In this document: piece after piece, positions 11,182 through 21,449 of the stretch | Layout: the number at the start of each line of letters is the position of its first letter | Numbering within the stretch: position 1 is the stretch's first letter | Source of the DNA: Haliclona indistincta | Taxonomy: Eukaryota; Porifera; Demospongiae; Haplosclerida; Chalinidae | Length of the DNA: 64,000 nucleotides | NCBI GenBank assembly: GCA_964017065.1 | Contig: OZ024786.1 | Location: forward strand, 27,501 to 91,500 | Direction: 5' to 3' | The notes under the pieces: model-generated | Database searches by the model: none | The model's input: the letters and a program-made list of their open reading frames with translations, nothing else | What the model was told of the DNA's origin: nothing | Translations under genes and position numbers: made by a program

Positions 11182-12699
11182 TCAATGTGGTCTCTCGTGC
11201 ATGTACTCCTCCTCCTGGTCCATGTACCTCTCATAGTGTTCCTCCACTATGGCCTGTATGTTGATCTCTCTGTTCCTCTCACGTAGTGTGTAGCACTTGG
11301 AAAGGACCAGGAAGACCACAAACACTACAACGAGTATGACTAATGCCTGCAAGTCATAACACAATGTGCACTGGAATTTTATCACTTCCACAAGAATAAT
11401 ATAGACAATGCCCTCAAGAGCTAAATTCAGTCCTAGAACAAATCCCTTCATCTTGTCTGGTGATTGAGCTATCAAGAACTCAAGTGTTACTACACAGACT
11501 ATTGACTTACCAATGGTATACATCAGTAAAGGACCAATCTTCCAGTACCAGTGGACGATATGGTCAGGATGAGAGGTATTGTGAGCCAAGGCACAGGACA
11601 AGTAGCTGTGTATATCATGAGAGAAGGACACATCAACTAGTGCTGATACTTCCAAGAGCATGTAGCCGACCGCACACATCAACATGGCTGCACCAATGCA
11701 TCGCAACATACTCGGACTATTGCGAACACACGGCCGCACTATGAGCTGATAAAATGGGATTAGTAAAACTGGAGGCAACCAGTTTTTCATACCATTGTTT
11801 ACAAGAATGCCATTCTTTCCTTTGACTCTGAAGATATCCATTGGAGAATAACCCAGAGTGATGATAAAGAGGCTGAAACAGATTACCATTGGAATCAATC
11901 GTAGGACAGTCTTGACATCCTCTACCTCCTCCTCAGTGAAGGGACCTCCGAATTTCTCTTTACCATAGTCCATTCGTGTTGGCTGTTCCTCATCAATAAA
12001 GGTGAAGGCACTGCGTCTCTCAGGGTATCTGTGTTTCCTAGTGTAGTTGAGTACCTGTATGATGAGCTTGATGGGGTTAGTGACCTTATGAGTCCTGTTC
12101 AACCACTGCTGACACAAGCAGTCACTGATGATGATCACAGCAAGAGGAATGGCAAAGAACAGAACTGCTTCAAATTTGATACCATATCTATCAATAATCA
12201 GGTACAAAACAATATCACACAGGCCATATCCGATATTCTTGGCCCAATAGTACCAGCGTACAACAGCACAGAGCTCATTGGACGTAGCACCAATTATCTG
12301 ATCTGTTAGAATAGGGAGCATGGCCGCTGAATAACATGTGTCACCAAGACAAATGAGAATTGTTGCTGCACAATAAAGCACAGTTTCTGTTTTCCCCAAT
12401 GAAGCATCTTCTCCAACCATGAGAGCAAAATAGTAAAACAAGCAAGCAAAGAAAGAGATCAGTGAACCAGTTTTGATAATTTCGTATCTTCCAAACTTCA
12501 CATCAGCAAGCAGTCCCACCAGAGGAGCAAGAAGCAACGACAAGGACTTCATGATAGACATAAAGACATAGTCTAGAAGAGTGTTCCCAGTAAGTAATCC
12601 AAATGATAGTTTGAACAACATTTCCCACATCAGTAGCAACACTATCTTACGACCAGATATCCATAATTCCTTCAAACTGGTTGACCCACAGACAGCCAT
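11182..12699 (-). CDS. POT/SLC15-like 12-TM transporter, copy C
   Basis: Intact 505-aa single-exon ORF. It belongs to the proton-dependent oligopeptide transporter superfamily (major facilitator fold), expected in plasma or endolysosomal membrane. Twelve hydrophobic segments can be counted, six on each side of a cytoplasmic loop at about residues 190-270. Family features seen: ADVKFGRYEIIKTGS after TM2, DRTHKVTNPIK then KFGGPFTEEEVEDVKTVLR in the loop, and EFLIAQSPDKMKG in TM10-TM11, matching the POT EFxxxQxPxxMK signature. The proton-coupling ExxER motif of TM1 is not visible; the matching site reads EMLFK. The substrate cannot be inferred. It is a little shorter than typical animal SLC15 proteins because external loops are small. 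The start MAVCGSTSLKELW is shared by the type I paralogs. Confidence 0.9.
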   Translation of the reverse strand: MAVCGSTSLKELWISGRKIVLLLMWEMLFKLSFGLLTGNTLLDYVFMSIMKSLSLLLAPLVGLLADVKFGRYEIIKTGSLISFFACLFYYFALMVGEDASLGKTETVLYCAATILICLGDTCYSAAMLPILTDQIIGATSNELCAVVRWYYWAKNIGYGLCDIVLYLIIDRYGIKFEAVLFFAIPLAVIIISDCLCQQWLNRTHKVTNPIKLIIQVLNYTRKHRYPERRSAFTFIDEEQPTRMDYGKEKFGGPFTEEEVEDVKTVLRLIPMVICFSLFIITLGYSPMDIFRVKGKNGILVNNGMKNWLPPVLLIPFYQLIVRPCVRNSPSMLRCIGAAMLMCAVGYMLLEVSALVDVSFSHDIHSYLSCALAHNTSHPDHIVHWYWKIGPLLMYTIGKSIVCVVTLEFLIAQSPDKMKGFVLGLNLALEGIVYIILVEVIKFQCTLCYDLQALVILVVVFVVFLVLSKCYTLRERNREINIQAIVEEHYERYMDQEEEYMHERPH

Positions 12700-12769
12700 G
12701 TAGACAAACGATCAGAAAATATTGACTACAAAGGAAAGTATTCATAATAATAATAATTAGTTACTTTCA

Positions 12770-13260
12770 ATTGTTCTAAAGCAGTTTACTGTAGCACACA
12801 ATCGCATTTGTAAATGATTCATTGAAATTATCAAACAATGACATATGGTGGGTTGTTTGAAGTTAGCCGAAAGTTGAACCTTTCATGTACACAAGTTGGG
12901 AACTTCATACAAGGAGGGCTTGATTTGGTTTAGTGCTGGTTCATCGACTGCCAATTCATGGACTCTCGGAGTCAGCACTAAACTGGGACTTACGCCCCAG
13001 TCTCCAATAACCCAGGGGGCTGTGCTCCAGACCCCCTTCGTAGATAGTCGACACTATACATGTAGCCTAAACCCTAAACTTAAAATCCTAAACTTAAGTT
13101 CACAGAATCGAAAAACAAGACCAGACCCTTTATCTATGGAGTGGGGAGGGGTCTCACCCTATTGATCCCCTTGTGCCACAGTTGAGATATAAAAGTATTG
13201 CTGGTTAAGATGGATCTATAAACCCACACACCACATTTTTAAATGCTTTATAATTCCTTG
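12770..13260. repeat. Duplicated POT upstream module, copy 2
   Basis: Homologous to 6885-7380 and 24715-25240, just upstream of the POT start at 12699. It ends in the same CCCTATTGATCCCC phrase. Candidate shared promoter region; no TATA-like element stands out. Confidence 0.7.
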
Positions 13261-13834
13261 AAACAATTCTTAAATGAAAGCCAGCGTATATGTGCCTGTG
13301 TATTGTAATGAAGTAATTTTCAGGTGTAAATCATAATTATGAAGGAAAGATAGAGCATTACCTTCATGCACTAATTTCACACAATGGGGATGACAAGAGA
13401 CTTAAAATTATTAGTGCATTAAGAATTGTTACTGTATAAGAAATAAAAAAAAACAGCACAGCTTCACACAGCTTGAGATGACTTCACTATCCAGATTTTC
13501 CAGAGTCCAGCACTGCAGATTCATGCAACTAAGTAACCAGGTCACTCTTCTAATCTTGAATCGACTGACCAGCTTTGATCAAAGGCCTCACACACAATGC
13601 TGAGAACTTTTCCTAAAGCTAAGAGTTACGTTTCTGTTTGTAAAATAATAATAATAATGTGTTCTCAAAGCAAATTGAATTAATATTGTTTGCGTTTCTC
13701 TATTGTATGCAAATTGACCAACACCAAACTAACTACCATTGTGTGTACTTGTATACAGCTATACTTTGAGCTTAAAAGTTAAAAAAAACCGGTAGCTATA
13801 ACCAAATTCAATAATGTGCAGGTGTGAATCAGTA

Positions 13835-14053
13835 AGAGTCATTGATTTCAATGCCGTGTGGATGGTCTATTTTGTACTCCTCCTCCTGGTGCATGTACCT
13901 CTCATAGTGTTCCTCCACTATGGCCTGTATGTTGATCTCTCTGTTCCTCTCACGTAGTGTGTAGCACTTGGAAAGGACCAGGAAGACCACAAACATGCAG
14001 TGCTACTAGTACACTGATGATGATCACAGCAAGAAGAACAGCAAAGAACAGAA
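13835..14053 (-). pseudogene. POT pseudogene D: fused C-terminal and internal fragments
   Basis: 13835-13997 matches the last 55 or so codons of the intact genes (LSKCYTLRERNREINIQAIVEEHYERY on the minus strand). It then jumps directly to a TM6-region fragment (ACTGATGATGATCACAGCA, 14018-14053), so TM7-TM12 are deleted. The fusion leads into four tandem copies of a 26-bp unit (next entry). Confidence 0.8.
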
Positions 14054-14157
14054 CTGCTTCAAATTTGATACCATACTTACTGCTTCAAATTTGATACCAT
14101 ACTTACTGCTTCAAATTTGATACCATACTTACTGCTTCAAATTTGATACCATACTTA
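14054..14157. repeat. 26-bp tandem repeat made from POT coding sequence, 4 copies
   Basis: The unit CTGCTTCAAATTTGATACCA plus TACTTA repeats four times with an exact 26-bp period. It is identical to the coding strip that encodes YGIKFEA in the intact POT genes, so the array was born by duplication inside a dead transporter copy. Because 26 is not a multiple of three, it could not have been coding. Confidence 0.85.
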
Positions 14158-14471
14158 TAGACGACCAAATGCAAAATAACCATTGTAATGAATAGGAGAT
14201 GGTTCATAGTTGTTTTGACAAACTTCTAAAGCAGTTTATTGCAACATGCAATTGACCATCTATTGAAAGTATTAACAGTGATCACCATAGACAGGTGGTG
14301 TTGGTGGTCTGAGAACAGCAATTATACCAAGACAAATCATTTTGTTATAACTTATAACACAAACACAAGTACTGCAAGCTTACATTTTCAGCACAAAAAG
14401 TACTTTGTACACTCCACTTACACAAAGTAAGTATGAAGACACACAATAGCGCACACAAGCAGTATCTAATG
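14158..14471. other. No gene seen
   Basis: About 310 bp between POT pseudogene D and the stop codon of POT copy E. The sequence resembles the flanks of other POT copies (AAGCAGTTTATTGCAACA) and shows no ORF. Confidence 0.5.
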
Positions 14472-16031
14472 CTAGTAGGAATTAATAATCTCAATGCTGC
14501 GTAAATCGTCTCTCATGTACTCCTCCTCCTGGTTCATGTACCTCTCATAGTGTTCCTCCACTATGGCCTGTATGTTGATCTCTCTGTTCCTCTCACGTAG
14601 TGTGTAGCACTTGGAAAGGACCAGGAAGACCACAAACAGTACAAAAAGCATGACTAATGCCTGCAAGTCATAACACAATGTGAACTGCAATCGACTAGCT
14701 TCAGCAAGAATCAAATAGACAATGCCATGAAATGCTAACATTATTCCTAGAACAAATCCCTTCATCTTGTCTGGTGATTGAGCTATTATAAACTCAAGCA
14801 CTAGTACACTAACTATTGTCTTGCCAGTACTGTACAGTAATAAGGGACAGATCTTCCAGTACCAGGGGACGATATGATCTAGCTCAGTGGTGTTTACACT
14901 GGAACAAGATAAGTATCTGTGCATCTCGTGTGATAAAGCCACACCCACAACTTCTGATGCTGACAGTAAAGCATAGCCGAGTGTGCACAGTATCACGCCT
15001 GCACCGATACACCTCAGCATACTGGGACTGAAGCTACAGCCACATTGCCGCAGGAACTGGTAAAACGGGATTAGCATAAGTGGAAAAAACCAGTTTTTTA
15101 ATCCAAAGTTCACTAAACTACTGATGTCACCTTTGCCAGCAACAATGGCCACTGGAGAAAATGCCACAGTGATTACAAAGAGACTGAAACAGACTACTAG
15201 TGGAATCAATCGAAGGACAGTCTTGACATCCTCTACCTCCTCCTCAGTGAAGGATCCTCCAAATTTCTTCTTGCCATTGTCCATTCTTGTCGGCTGTTCC
15301 TCATCAATATAGGTGAAGGCACTGCGTCTCTCAGGGTATCTGTGCTTCCTAGTGTAGTTGAGTACCTGTATAATGAGCTTGATGGGGTTAGTGACCTTAT
15401 GAGTCCTGTCCAACCACTGCTGACACAAGCAGTCACTGATGATGATCACAGCAAGAGGAACAGCAAAGAAAAGAACTGCTTCCAATTTGATACCACCTTT
15501 ATCGATCATCAAGTAAAATGTAATGTCACACAGGCCAAAACCAAGTTGCTTGGCCCAATAGTACCAATGCACTACAGCATTGAGTTCATTGGATGTAGCA
15601 CCAATTATTTGATCCGTTAAAAATGGAAGTAAGGCAGCTGAGTAACAAGTGACTGAAACACAGAATAAAATCATTGCTACAGAGAACAGCAAGGATTTTA
15701 GTAAAGGAGAAACTAAAGCGACAAAGTAGAACAAACTGGCAAAAAAGGAGACAAATGAGCCAGTTTTAATAATCTTGTATCTTCCAAACTTCATGTCTGC
15801 TAGTAATCCAACCAGAGGGGCAAGAAGCATTGATAAGAATTTCATGATAGATATGAAATCATTATCCAAAATTAGTCCATGATTTTGTACCAGTATCTCA
15901 AACGAGAAAGTGAACAATACTTCCCACACTAGTAGCAACAGTATCTTCTTACTACAGCAGGTATTGGGTGATCTCCACCATTGCTTCCAGTGACTGCAAC
16001 CAGAAGACAGTGATACAATAGGGCCAGCCAT
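14472..16031 (-). CDS. POT/SLC15-like 12-TM transporter, copy E (type II)
   Basis: Intact 519-aa intronless ORF. It differs from the type I copies in its N-terminus (HWKQWWRSPNTCCSKK ahead of TM1) and in TM7-TM10 and the connecting loops (FLRQCGCSFSPSMLRC, SSVNTTELDH), but keeps an almost identical central loop and C-terminal tail. The POT signature reads EFIIAQSPDKMKG. TM1 lacks ExxER (EVLFTF). N-glycosylation sequon NTT in the TM9-TM10 loop. Paralogs of the same subtype: 19175-20746, 27725-29284 and fragment 22915-23426. The start ATG at 16031 was chosen by alignment with the copy at 29284; a different start cannot be excluded. Confidence 0.9.
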   Translation of the reverse strand: MAGPIVSLSSGCSHWKQWWRSPNTCCSKKILLLLVWEVLFTFSFEILVQNHGLILDNDFISIMKFLSMLLAPLVGLLADMKFGRYKIIKTGSFVSFFASLFYFVALVSPLLKSLLFSVAMILFCVSVTCYSAALLPFLTDQIIGATSNELNAVVHWYYWAKQLGFGLCDITFYLMIDKGGIKLEAVLFFAVPLAVIIISDCLCQQWLDRTHKVTNPIKLIIQVLNYTRKHRYPERRSAFTYIDEEQPTRMDNGKKKFGGSFTEEEVEDVKTVLRLIPLVVCFSLFVITVAFSPVAIVAGKGDISSLVNFGLKNWFFPLMLIPFYQFLRQCGCSFSPSMLRCIGAGVILCTLGYALLSASEVVGVALSHEMHRYLSCSSVNTTELDHIVPWYWKICPLLLYSTGKTIVSVLVLEFIIAQSPDKMKGFVLGIMLAFHGIVYLILAEASRLQFTLCYDLQALVMLFVLFVVFLVLSKCYTLRERNREINIQAIVEEHYERYMNQEEEYMRDDLRSIEIINSY

Positions 16032-16613
16032 TGACTCAATTGACCAAACTCCACCATGAAGTCAAGAGAACTGAAAGCAAAACAAAGCATAATAATATTT
16101 TGTACAGTATTGATTGAGAATATTGGATGTTTTAGGAATGATTGACCAGACACATTCTAACGTAATTTAAAAACAGGTTCACCACAATAATTTAACATGA
16201 CTGCATAAAAAGAGTCAGACTGGTATAACCTGTTGTGTTCAGATCTGAATGACCTATAATAATGTTGGGATGAGGCTCTCAAGGATTCAACCCAAATTCC
16301 TCCAAACATCCTGCCTGGACTAAATATGGCACTGATCACTTTGTAATGGGCTACAGATATGATATTATCCTATCACCGTATAGATTGGAAATTTTCAGTG
16401 TTAAAATATTTTCGTCATCCAAGTGAAGAAAGTAAACATGTACTAATCTAATCAATGTGCACTGTTTGTGTGCGAAGGCTAAAGACAAAAATTATTTGCA
16501 AACCAGAACAACTAAGTAATCAGCTTATCCTGAGTTAACTAACCAACTATGATCACAGGCTTGATACACATGATGGGTGAAACTTTTCAACATACGACTA
16601 GTATTAGGGAGGC
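16032..16613. other. POT copy E upstream region, no gene
   Basis: This carries the candidate 5' flank of copy E. The phrases AGCATAATAATATTTTGTACA and GAATATTGGATGTTTTAGG recur upstream of fragment G (about 23430-23500). Short ORFs seen here are not conserved. Confidence 0.5.
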
Positions 16614-16768
16614 ACGGTAGTGACTCCCTATGTAGGGATGAGCAAGAAAAGAAAATGGCGGCTACATACAATGTATTAGTCTAGCTTGCTAGACCCTCAA
16701 CGCTCTCTCGCTCGATGGGCGGGGTTACGGGGCGGAGCCCCGAGCGAGATCGCGATGAGGGTCTAGCC

Positions 16769-17377
16769 TAGCCTCGTCCCCAGGCTCCACCCCTCTCGGA
16801 ATTTTGTTCCGTCAGGGAGCCTGGTCTCTAATCTCACGTGGGGTAGACAGGTGGTAGACAGGTGATTAGTGTGCGTGGGCACGATCAACGCTCTCGACCC
16901 AACCTGCCCACGCACATGCGTAGCGTTCGTCACAGTCTTGCTGTCAGAGGCGATCAAGGTCTGTAGCATCACGTTCGGGATGGCCGCGGAGCCGTCAGAT
17001 GAATCTAAATGGCTAAAGAGCCACTATGAGGAAGCAGCTACTGGGGATGTTCCTACTCCGTCGAAACGGGTAAAGTACCAGACGCTGAAGGACGATATCG
17101 AGCTACACTTTCCTCACCGTGCGTACAATGACCTAGTCGTCAACTAGGCTTCATCAAGGAAGCTTCAGTTCCGATGTCCAGCACAAAGAGACTTGGAAAG
17201 CTACGCCACACGCACGTTTTAGGCATTGAATCTACTACTAGCAAGACCGACGTCAAGCATCGTGGGCGTGCGGTTTATTACACCCACGCTCATTAATATT
17301 TGCACTTTTTTGGGTGCGCTCACGTGAGATTAGAGACCAGGCTCTCTGACGGAACAGAGAGCCTGGGGACGAGGCTA
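16769..17377. mobile_element. Nested Mutator-like element (TAGCCTCGTCCCCAGG ends)
   Basis: Terminal inverted repeats TAGCCTCGTCCCCAGGCTC and complement, with pairing recurring further in (AGACCAGGCT, TCTAATCTCACGTG). Flanked by GGTCTAGCC on both sides, a perfect 9-bp duplication. This is the third level of nesting here: inner element, outer element, Helitron, POT cluster. It carries a short broken ORF (16980-17296). Confidence 0.85.
16980..17296 (+). pseudogene. Broken small ORF, possible winged-helix-like DNA-binding fragment
   Basis: The first frame starts at 16980 (MAAEPSDESKWLKSHYEE) and stops at 17145-17147. An overlapping frame from about 17147 continues (GFIKEASVPMSSTKRLGKLR, then HTHVLGIE) to a stop at 17294-17296. 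The order WLKxHYEE - basic linker - LHFPHRAY - KRLGKLRHTHVLGIE resembles by eye the layout of RFX-type winged-helix domains (WLxxNYE ... RRLGxRGxxxYxYxGI). That is a weak, unaided comparison. The stop and frame change between the halves make it a pseudogene unless a tiny intron or sequencing error explains them. It may be a captured host exon or the DNA-binding part of an autonomous relative's protein. Confidence 0.4.
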
Positions 17378-19174
17378 GGTCTAGCCAAACCTGCAACATG
17401 ATTAGTTTTGTAATCATATTCATCATTAATTACGTCACGCACATGGTGAGCTCAGAGTGACGTTCAAGCCATAATGTCTACAGCGAGATCTACAGACAAC
17501 TGCGCGTTTTGCAGCTCGCCCCCGCCCTACCAGATGGCGATAGGTCTGATCTAGGAAGAACTGTGGAAGTGATCGTCGAGGAAGACCTGAAGGACAGTTG
17601 AGAAACGTGTCTCTTCCACGAAGTACAGCTTTTGCGGCATCAGATTGCAATGGCCTTGCTTCTTGGTGACCTAAAGCAAGTACTCCGTGTTCAATAGCTC
17701 TCACGAAAAGTTAATCGTCGGTTGGTAAGCTATCGGTTGTTTTAGCTGACCAGAGATTACACAGCGACGATAGCGCGGCCATATTGACTAAGTGACGAAA
17801 TCAATGACGCAACGACTTGCATTAACAAAACTCATTTCAGAAACTAATCATGTTGCAGGTTTGGCTAGACCCTCATCGCGATCTCGCTCGGGGCTCCGCC
17901 CCGTAACCCCGCCCATCGAGCGAGAGAGCGTTGAGGGTCTAGCAAGCTAGACTAACAATGTATTAGCGTTCAAACGCTGATATTTCGCCGTGTGATGAAT
18001 TTTCTACGTCCAAAGACACTTAGATCTGCTCTCTGGCGTTGCCCCCATCTTACAGTAGCAAGGAGATTGCTCGAAATTGTTACTAAAGTGACGAACCTGG
18101 AAACGGTGAAAATCGAGTTTCGTCATCTTCGTTTTCTTCTTTCTTCTTTCTTCTTTCTTTCTTCAGCGCGCCTAGCGCCTTTACGCGAGCAGTGCCGAGA
18201 CCAAAACACCCACGAACAGTCGTGAAATTCTCCTGGCAGGTGTCTTTTGAACTTAGATTTTAGCGAAACAACGATATAAATTTGACGAGTTCACGATCAC
18301 AAACAGTTGTCAGCTAAGTGTTGGACGCCATATTATTGTGATTACGCAATACGCACGTGACCAATCGCACGAGTAGAGTAGTGTATCGTCGAGTATCGCC
18401 GTACGGAGAGCGCTTATTGGCGTCTGGATTCTTCGAAGAACAACTTACCGAGTAAGCTCGTGTAGCATTATCGTTCTGCTGCTTGCCAGATAGTATTACA
18501 GCCTGACAGCCGTATAAAATTTCTAATCCAGAGTGGGCGGGGCTCGTTTGTTGTGCATTCCTGCAGCATGCATGAATGCATATGCATGAGCTAGTTTCAG
18601 CATTTAGGAATAATATGAGCTACAAGTTAAAAAGCTCACATAAAGAAATTATCAACAACAGCAAACTAATGGTGGAAACAAAGAGATGCATGATCTTGCC
18701 GAATTGCACCAAAAATTTAAAACTCACTGAAAAAGAAAAAGGGACACAAACAAGAAAATAAAAAGATTTCTAACGAAATCAGAAAGATGTAGGGATAAAG
18801 AAATCTGCTACTGGTCCACAATGTAAACCAACAAGGAACTAGCTTGGAATGGTAACACGATTGACTTGCTAACAGACCATAGATCCCTACATCAGTGGCT
18901 GTACATAATAATTTTTTATTTTGATTATGCATGTCAGGTGTCAGTTAGCTGAACTGCTAATGTCAGCCACAGCAGCCACTGATGTAGGGATCTATGGTCT
19001 GTTAGCAAGTCAATCGTGTTACCATTCCAAGCTAGTTCCTTGTTGGTTTACATTGTGGACCAGTAGCAGATTTCTTTATCCCTACATCTTTCTGATTTCG
19101 TTAGAAATCTTTTTATTTTCTTTAACAGAGACAATTGATAAGCAATCATGCACACAGTGAAATATAATTGTTTC

Positions 19175-20746
19175 TCAGTAAGAGTCACTAAATCCAATGT
19201 TTGGATGGTCTCTCATATACTCCTCCTCCTGGTCCATGTACCTCTCATAGTGTTCCTCCACTATGGCCTGTATGTTGATCTCTCTGTTCCTCTCACGTAG
19301 TGTGTAGCACTTTGTAAGAACCATGAAGACCACAAACAAAATAACAAGTATGACTAATGTCTGCAAGTCATAACACAATGTGAACTGCAATCGAATAGCT
19401 TCAGCTAGAATCAAATAGACAATGCCATGGCATGCTAACATTATTCCTAGAACAAATCCCTTCATCTTGTCTGGAGATTGAGCTATTATAAATTCAAGCA
19501 CTAGTACACAGACTATTGTCTTGCCAGTACTGTACAGTAGTAAAGGACAGATCTTCCAGTACCAGGGGACAATATGATCTAGCTCAGTGGTGTTTACACT
19601 GGAACAAGTTAAGTATCTATGCATCTCGTGAGATAAAGCCACACCCACAACTCCTGATGCCGACAGCAGAGTATAGCCGAGTGTGCACAGTATCATGCCT
19701 GCACCGATACACCTCAGCATACTGGGACTGAAGCTACAGCCACATTGCCTCAGGAACTGGTAAAATGGGATGAGCATAAGTGGAAATAACCAGTTTTTTA
19801 ATCCAAAGTTCAATAAACTGCTGATGTCACCTTTACCAGTAACAATGGCCACTGGAGAATATGCTACAGTGATTACAAAGAGACTGAAGCAGACTACCAG
19901 TGGAATCAATCGTAGGACAGTCTTGACATCCTCTACCTCCTCCTCAGTGAAGGGTCCTCCGAATTTCTCCTTGCCATAGTCCATTCGTGTGGGCTGTTCC
20001 TCATCAATATAGGTGAAGGCACTGCGTCTCTCAGGGTATCTGTGCTTCATAATGTAGTTGAGTACCTGTATGATGAGCTTGATGGGGTTAGTGACCTTAT
20101 GAGTCCTGTCCAACCACTGCTGACACAAGCAGTCACTGATGATGATCACAGCAAGAGGAACAGCAAAGAACAGAACTGCTTCAAATTTAATGCCATATCT
20201 ATCGACAATCAGGTACAAAATACTATCACACAGGCCAAAACCAAGTTGCTTGGCCCAATAGTACCAGTGCACAACAGCACTGAGCTCATCAGAAGTGGCA
20301 CCAATTAGTTGATCAGTTAAAAACGGAAGCAAAGCAGCTGAATAACATGTGACTGAAATACAGAATAAAATCATTGCCACAGAGAACAGGATGGACTTTT
20401 GTGCTGGAGAAACTAAAGCGACAAAATAGAACAAACTGGCAAAAAAGGAGACAAATGAGCCAGTTTTAATAATCTTGTATCTTCCAAACTTTACGTCAGC
20501 TAGCAACCCAACCACAGGAGCAAAAAGCATTGATAAGAATTTCGTGGTAGATATAAAAACATTATCCAAAACCAGTCCTTGATTCCATGCCAGTAGCTCA
20601 AACGAGAAAGTGAACAGTATTTCCCACACTAGTAGCAACAGTATCTTCTTACTATAAGAGGTATTGGGTGATCTCCACCATTTTTTCCAGCCACCATGAG
20701 CAGACTGTGATACTCTAGGATGAGCCATGTGCCATAGACTCAACAT
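19175..20746 (-). CDS. POT/SLC15-like 12-TM transporter, copy F (type II)
   Basis: Intact 523-aa intronless ORF, closest to copy E. Same architecture: TM1-TM6, cytoplasmic loop with DRTHKVTNPIK and KFGGPFTEEEVEDVKTVLR, TM7-TM12, and the charged tail ERNREINIQAIVEEHYERYM. EFIIAQSPDKMKG marks TM10-TM11. The N-terminus is distinct (MLSLWHMAHPRVSQSAHGG) and probably untemplated by the other paralogs; the conserved part begins at WKKWWRSPNTSYSKK. It starts about 50 bp after the Helitron-like element that separates it from copy E. Confidence 0.9.
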   Translation of the reverse strand: MLSLWHMAHPRVSQSAHGGWKKWWRSPNTSYSKKILLLLVWEILFTFSFELLAWNQGLVLDNVFISTTKFLSMLFAPVVGLLADVKFGRYKIIKTGSFVSFFASLFYFVALVSPAQKSILFSVAMILFCISVTCYSAALLPFLTDQLIGATSDELSAVVHWYYWAKQLGFGLCDSILYLIVDRYGIKFEAVLFFAVPLAVIIISDCLCQQWLDRTHKVTNPIKLIIQVLNYIMKHRYPERRSAFTYIDEEQPTRMDYGKEKFGGPFTEEEVEDVKTVLRLIPLVVCFSLFVITVAYSPVAIVTGKGDISSLLNFGLKNWLFPLMLIPFYQFLRQCGCSFSPSMLRCIGAGMILCTLGYTLLSASGVVGVALSHEMHRYLTCSSVNTTELDHIVPWYWKICPLLLYSTGKTIVCVLVLEFIIAQSPDKMKGFVLGIMLACHGIVYLILAEAIRLQFTLCYDLQTLVILVILFVVFMVLTKCYTLRERNREINIQAIVEEHYERYMDQEEEYMRDHPNIGFSDSY

Positions 20747-21449
20747 GCATGCATGATCTTAAGTAAACTGAAAGCAATATCATATCTACACTGTGTTGGA
20801 TAAGAAAAACCACTGTTTTTAATGAAAATGAAATTTGTTCTTCTGGATTGACAAACTACATGCTGGTGCAATACATTTGAGAGATTTAGTTGTAATAAAT
20901 GAACTTCTTTTAGAACTGAAAGTAGTATACAGAGTATACACCACAGTGGTTAATCCAGGGGAGGGAATTGGGGACTCAGACCTGTTTGTCAAAACCCTTG
21001 TACTGTTCTAGTATAGACTCTTCTAGCAAGCCAAACACAAGCTAACTCCTGTAAGTTGGCCGCAAGAGTGCACCCAAGATTTACAAGAACAAAACACAGA
21101 CCTCGCATGATCACGGCAGGCAGAAAGTACGAATAAATTAGGAAATTCGAATAAATGTCCACCCTTTCTCCATAGTCTGTATCCTGCACCAACAGCAAGT
21201 TGTTGGTTGATTGTAACGAAAATGATTTTTATTATTTTGAATCAGTATTATTTGACCAACTGCATGCTGCTGCAGATGCAGCTGGCACAGTGTAAACATG
21301 CAGTGCAGTTGCAACTTCATTTACGAGATTTAACCTAGAAATATATTTTATGGGTAAGATGATACACGCACGGAGCATGTAAAAAATTATTCATGAATAC
21401 CTAAAAATTGATTGGTTATGCCATTGTTATGTGTCCATTTACTTCATTA
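20747..21449. other. No gene resolved
   Basis: Upstream flank of POT copy F plus AT-rich sequence. Two phrases (GATTGACAAACTACATGCTG at 20847, TTGACCAACTGCATGCTGCTG at 21252) are diverged repeats also seen near 23500 and 30110, consistent with decayed POT 5' flanks. Confidence 0.45.

Larger units (their letters stand above)
16677..17954. mobile_element. Mutator-like element (TAGTCTAGCTTGCTAGACCC ends)
   Basis: A perfect terminal inverted repeat starting TAGTCTAGCTTGCTAGACCC, extending about 90 bp through a GC-rich stretch (GGGCGGGGTTACGGGGC). The flanks are both ACAATGTAT, a perfect 9-bp target duplication inside the Helitron-like element. The internal right part contains no recognisable transposase. 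A second element is nested within its left arm (16769-17377). Confidence 0.85.
16614..19122 (+). mobile_element. Non-autonomous Helitron-like element carrying nested Mutator-like insertions
   Basis: It starts with the family 5' terminus TTAGGGAGGCACGGTAGTGA (hairpin, one mismatched pair here). It continues after an inserted element (16677-17954) at 17964 with the family body (GCGTTCAAACGCTGATATTT, a TTCTTTC tract, the CACGTGACCAA region). It ends in the foldback at about 18757-19122, whose last hairpin is GATTTCGTTAGAAATC followed by TTTTTATTTTC. Without the insertion it would be about 1.2 kb, like 21450-22696. It lies between POT copies E and F. Confidence 0.8.

Noticed and set aside
8220..12309. 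Plus-strand open frames opposite the POT genes, conserved between copies (for example 8220-8504, 11460-11744, 12031-12309)
   Set aside because: They are antisense shadows; their similarity follows from the conserved POT coding strand and they have no upstream signals or protein character.
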